A stretch of 44,539 bases of DNA from NCBI RefSeq assembly GCF_000768685.1, contig NZ_AVPK01000014.1, positions 1 to 44,539 of the forward strand, in the 5' to 3' direction. The position numbers were made by a program, and so were the translations under genes. Source of the stretch: Knoellia subterranea KCTC 19937. GTDB lineage: Bacteria > Actinomycetota > Actinomycetes > Actinomycetales > Dermatophilaceae. Under the pieces are notes generated by a model. The model was not told the DNA's origin. It did no database searches and saw nothing but the letters and a program-made list of their open reading frames with translations. The first letter of the stretch is position 1. Every line of letters begins with the position of its first letter. This document shows, in pieces, positions 43,101 through 44,539 of this stretch.

Positions 43101-44539
43101 GTGACGTCAACTGGTGGCTCATGCTCCTGTCGTTCCTGCTCGGCGCGATCATCACGTGGTTCTGGATGGTGCGCCGTGCGACGCGGGAGGTTCCCCGCAC
43201 GGTGGTCGACCGTGACCGAGACTTCTCCGTCAGCGGCAAGGCGGCGGGTGTCGGCGCCGGTGTCGCGGGCGCGGCTGCTGTTGGGGCCGCGGCCCTGCGC
43301 GACCGGGACGTCGAAGCCGATGTCGACCTCGACGCCGATGCGGATCTCACGACCCGACGGGCCGACCTCGACGTCGACACCCCGGCGACGGAGGTCTACG
43401 ACCGCACCATCGACGAGCCGACGCCGTCCTGGGATGCCCCCGAGGCGAACCTCCCCGACGTCGACGCTCCCGAGATCGACGCTCCCGACCTCGCTGTCCC
43501 GGACGTCGAGGCACCGGATGTCGATGTTCCCGCATTCGATGCTGCGGGATTCGATGCCCCGGATGTCGAGGCGCCGACGGTTCAACGTTCGAGCCTGGAC
43601 CTGCCGGACGTCGACGCCCCCGATGTCGACCTTCCCGACGTGGAGACTCCCGACGTGGCTGGGGGCGTCGGGGGTATGGCTGCCGGTGCGACCGGGCTGG
43701 CTGCGGCTTCGTGGGCCTCGCGCAGTGACGACGTTGACGTCCCCGACGCCGACGCCGACGCCGAGTTCGAGGCAACGGAGCCGGCCCGTTTCACGGGCGG
43801 AGCCACCGAGGTCGAGCCCATCGACGAGCCGGGCTTCAGCGCTCCGGGTCGCCCGGGCGACACCTCGGTCATGCCGATGCGCGACGCGGGCGATCTCGAA
43901 GCCGCCCAGGAGGCAGCGGTCGAAGAGCCCGTCCTCGAGGAGCCTGTCGTCGAGGAACCCCTGGCCACGGAGACGGTCGCCGAGGAGCCGGTGGTCGAGG
44001 AGCCCGTGCTCGAACTGAGCGACGACGGTGGTGACATCGCCACGGCCGACGCCGACCTCGATGCAGGTTCTGGTGCTGGTGGCGGCCTGGCCGCGGCTGG
44101 CGCTGGTGCCGCTGGTGTGGGTGCAGCGGTGGCTGCGGGCAAGTTCGGCAAGGGATCCGCGGACCCGGCCGAGGACGGCTCCGGGCCCGACGGCTGGATC
44201 ATCAAGGGCAACGAGGACTCGATGCTCTTCCACACTCAGGACAGCCCCTATTACGGCCGGACCAAGGCCGAGGTGTGGTTCGACACCGAGGAGTCCGCTC
44301 GCGGTGCCGGCTTCGTCCGCTGGGACGAGAAGGACCGCTCCGGTGGTTCGGCTGGTTCGGGTGGAGCCGCGAAGCTCGTCGCCATTCCCGAGGGCAAGTT
44401 CGGCAAGGGTTCGGCTGACCCGGCCGAGGATGGTTCGGGCCCCGATGGCTGGACCATCAAGGGCAACGAGGACTCGAACCTCTACCACACCGAAGAGAGC
44501 CCCTACTACGGCCGGACCAAGGCGGAGATCTGGTTCGAC
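43097..44539 (+). CDS. membrane-anchored protein with sunset-type repeats (ArfC-like, 3' end outside window)
   Basis: ATG 43097 opens a frame that stays open to the window edge: 481 codons, incomplete. One N-terminal helix (VNWWLMLLSFLLGAIITWFW) anchors it. Residues about 75-190 are an acidic repeat built on PDVDAPD-like units (at least ten degenerate copies). A second acidic block has repeated VEEPV motifs (about 275-305). From about 350 come at least two copies of a sunset-type domain: GKFGKGSADPAEDGSGPDGW, then IKGNEDSMLFHTQDSPYYGR and TKAEVWFDTEESARGAGF; the second starts at about 435 and is cut off. The C-terminal domain resembles that of mycobacterial ArfC (Rv0901), which has only one. 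Confidence 0.85.
   Translation, partial: MSDVNWWLMLLSFLLGAIITWFWMVRRATREVPRTVVDRDRDFSVSGKAAGVGAGVAGAAAVGAAALRDRDVEADVDLDADADLTTRRADLDVDTPATEVYDRTIDEPTPSWDAPEANLPDVDAPEIDAPDLAVPDVEAPDVDVPAFDAAGFDAPDVEAPTVQRSSLDLPDVDAPDVDLPDVETPDVAGGVGGMAAGATGLAAASWASRSDDVDVPDADADAEFEATEPARFTGGATEVEPIDEPGFSAPGRPGDTSVMPMRDAGDLEAAQEAAVEEPVLEEPVVEEPLATETVAEEPVVEEPVLELSDDGGDIATADADLDAGSGAGGGLAAAGAGAAGVGAAVAAGKFGKGSADPAEDGSGPDGWIIKGNEDSMLFHTQDSPYYGRTKAEVWFDTEESARGAGFVRWDEKDRSGGSAGSGGAAKLVAIPEGKFGKGSADPAEDGSGPDGWTIKGNEDSNLYHTEESPYYGRTKAEIWFD

Noticed and set aside
43420-43660. Regular GACGTCGA/CCCGAC repeats considered as a CRISPR array
   Set aside because: They are degenerate, in frame and encode PDVDAPD units; there are no constant repeats with unique spacers.
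42539-44488. A 649-codon minus-strand frame over the ArfC-like gene
   Set aside because: It is the antisense shadow of the + strand frame, which has an N-terminal membrane helix, operon coupling and repeated domains.

Overview
The window is high-GC DNA, densely coded on both strands, and reads as the chromosome of an actinobacterium. I infer Micrococcales, perhaps an Intrasporangiaceae-type genome. Supporting signs are two F420-type luciferase-like oxidoreductases, DUF3151 next to class II aldolase and purA (an order also found in mycobacteria), a SigK/RskA pair, an ArfABC-like operon, many GTG starts and many apparently leaderless genes. I see no rRNA, tRNA, CRISPR, prophage or insertion sequence.

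Layout. 1-2.8 kb: the end of an unidentified gene, then an overlapping operon of three YCII/DGPF proteins and an ECF42-type sigma factor, with a matching ECF42-type promoter in front. 2.9-5.1 kb: an AraC regulator, a broken alkB (N-terminal third only) and a membrane-protein remnant, closed by a strong hairpin. 5.1-7.2 kb: a lipoprotein and a crotonase. 7.3-11.2 kb (minus strand): purA, a LuxR-type regulator, DUF3151 and fba. 11.6-14.9 kb: a HelD-like RNA polymerase-associated ATPase and a second LuxR-type regulator. 14.9-15.3 kb: an unusual structured intergenic region, then purD. 16.6-22.6 kb: an LLM oxidoreductase, a VOC protein, DUF2971, a biotin ECF transporter (bioNMY) and an MFS exporter divergent from soxR across a clear SoxR box. 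23.1-28.6 kb: purC, a MazEF3-like toxin-antitoxin pair and a single-chain purL, followed by a 72-base palindrome. 28.8-35 kb: a membrane protein, a spermidine-synthase-fold protein, a secreted 5'-nucleotidase, a sterol-carrier-like protein, a second LLM protein, a small membrane protein and an SDR. 35-38.8 kb: sigK, rskA, a fasciclin lipoprotein and a sulfite-oxidase-like molybdoenzyme, the last two each preceded by a SigK-like promoter. 38.9-41.6 kb: purF and purM. 41.8 kb to the end: an OmpA/BON protein, a 51-residue membrane protein and a long protein with repeated C-terminal sunset-type domains that runs off the window.

The unifying theme is de novo purine synthesis: purA, purD, purC, purL, purF and purM all lie here, separated by unrelated cassettes. 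Several of them appear to be leaderless, with a -10 hexamer 6-8 bases before the start codon.

The most unusual signal is a non-palindromic octamer, GTATGCCG, which I count about 36 times on the two strands. It often extends to GTATGCCGTCCG, falls in all reading frames and in intergenic hairpins, and in genes uses rare TAT, GCA and even ATA codons. This looks like selection on DNA sequence rather than on protein.
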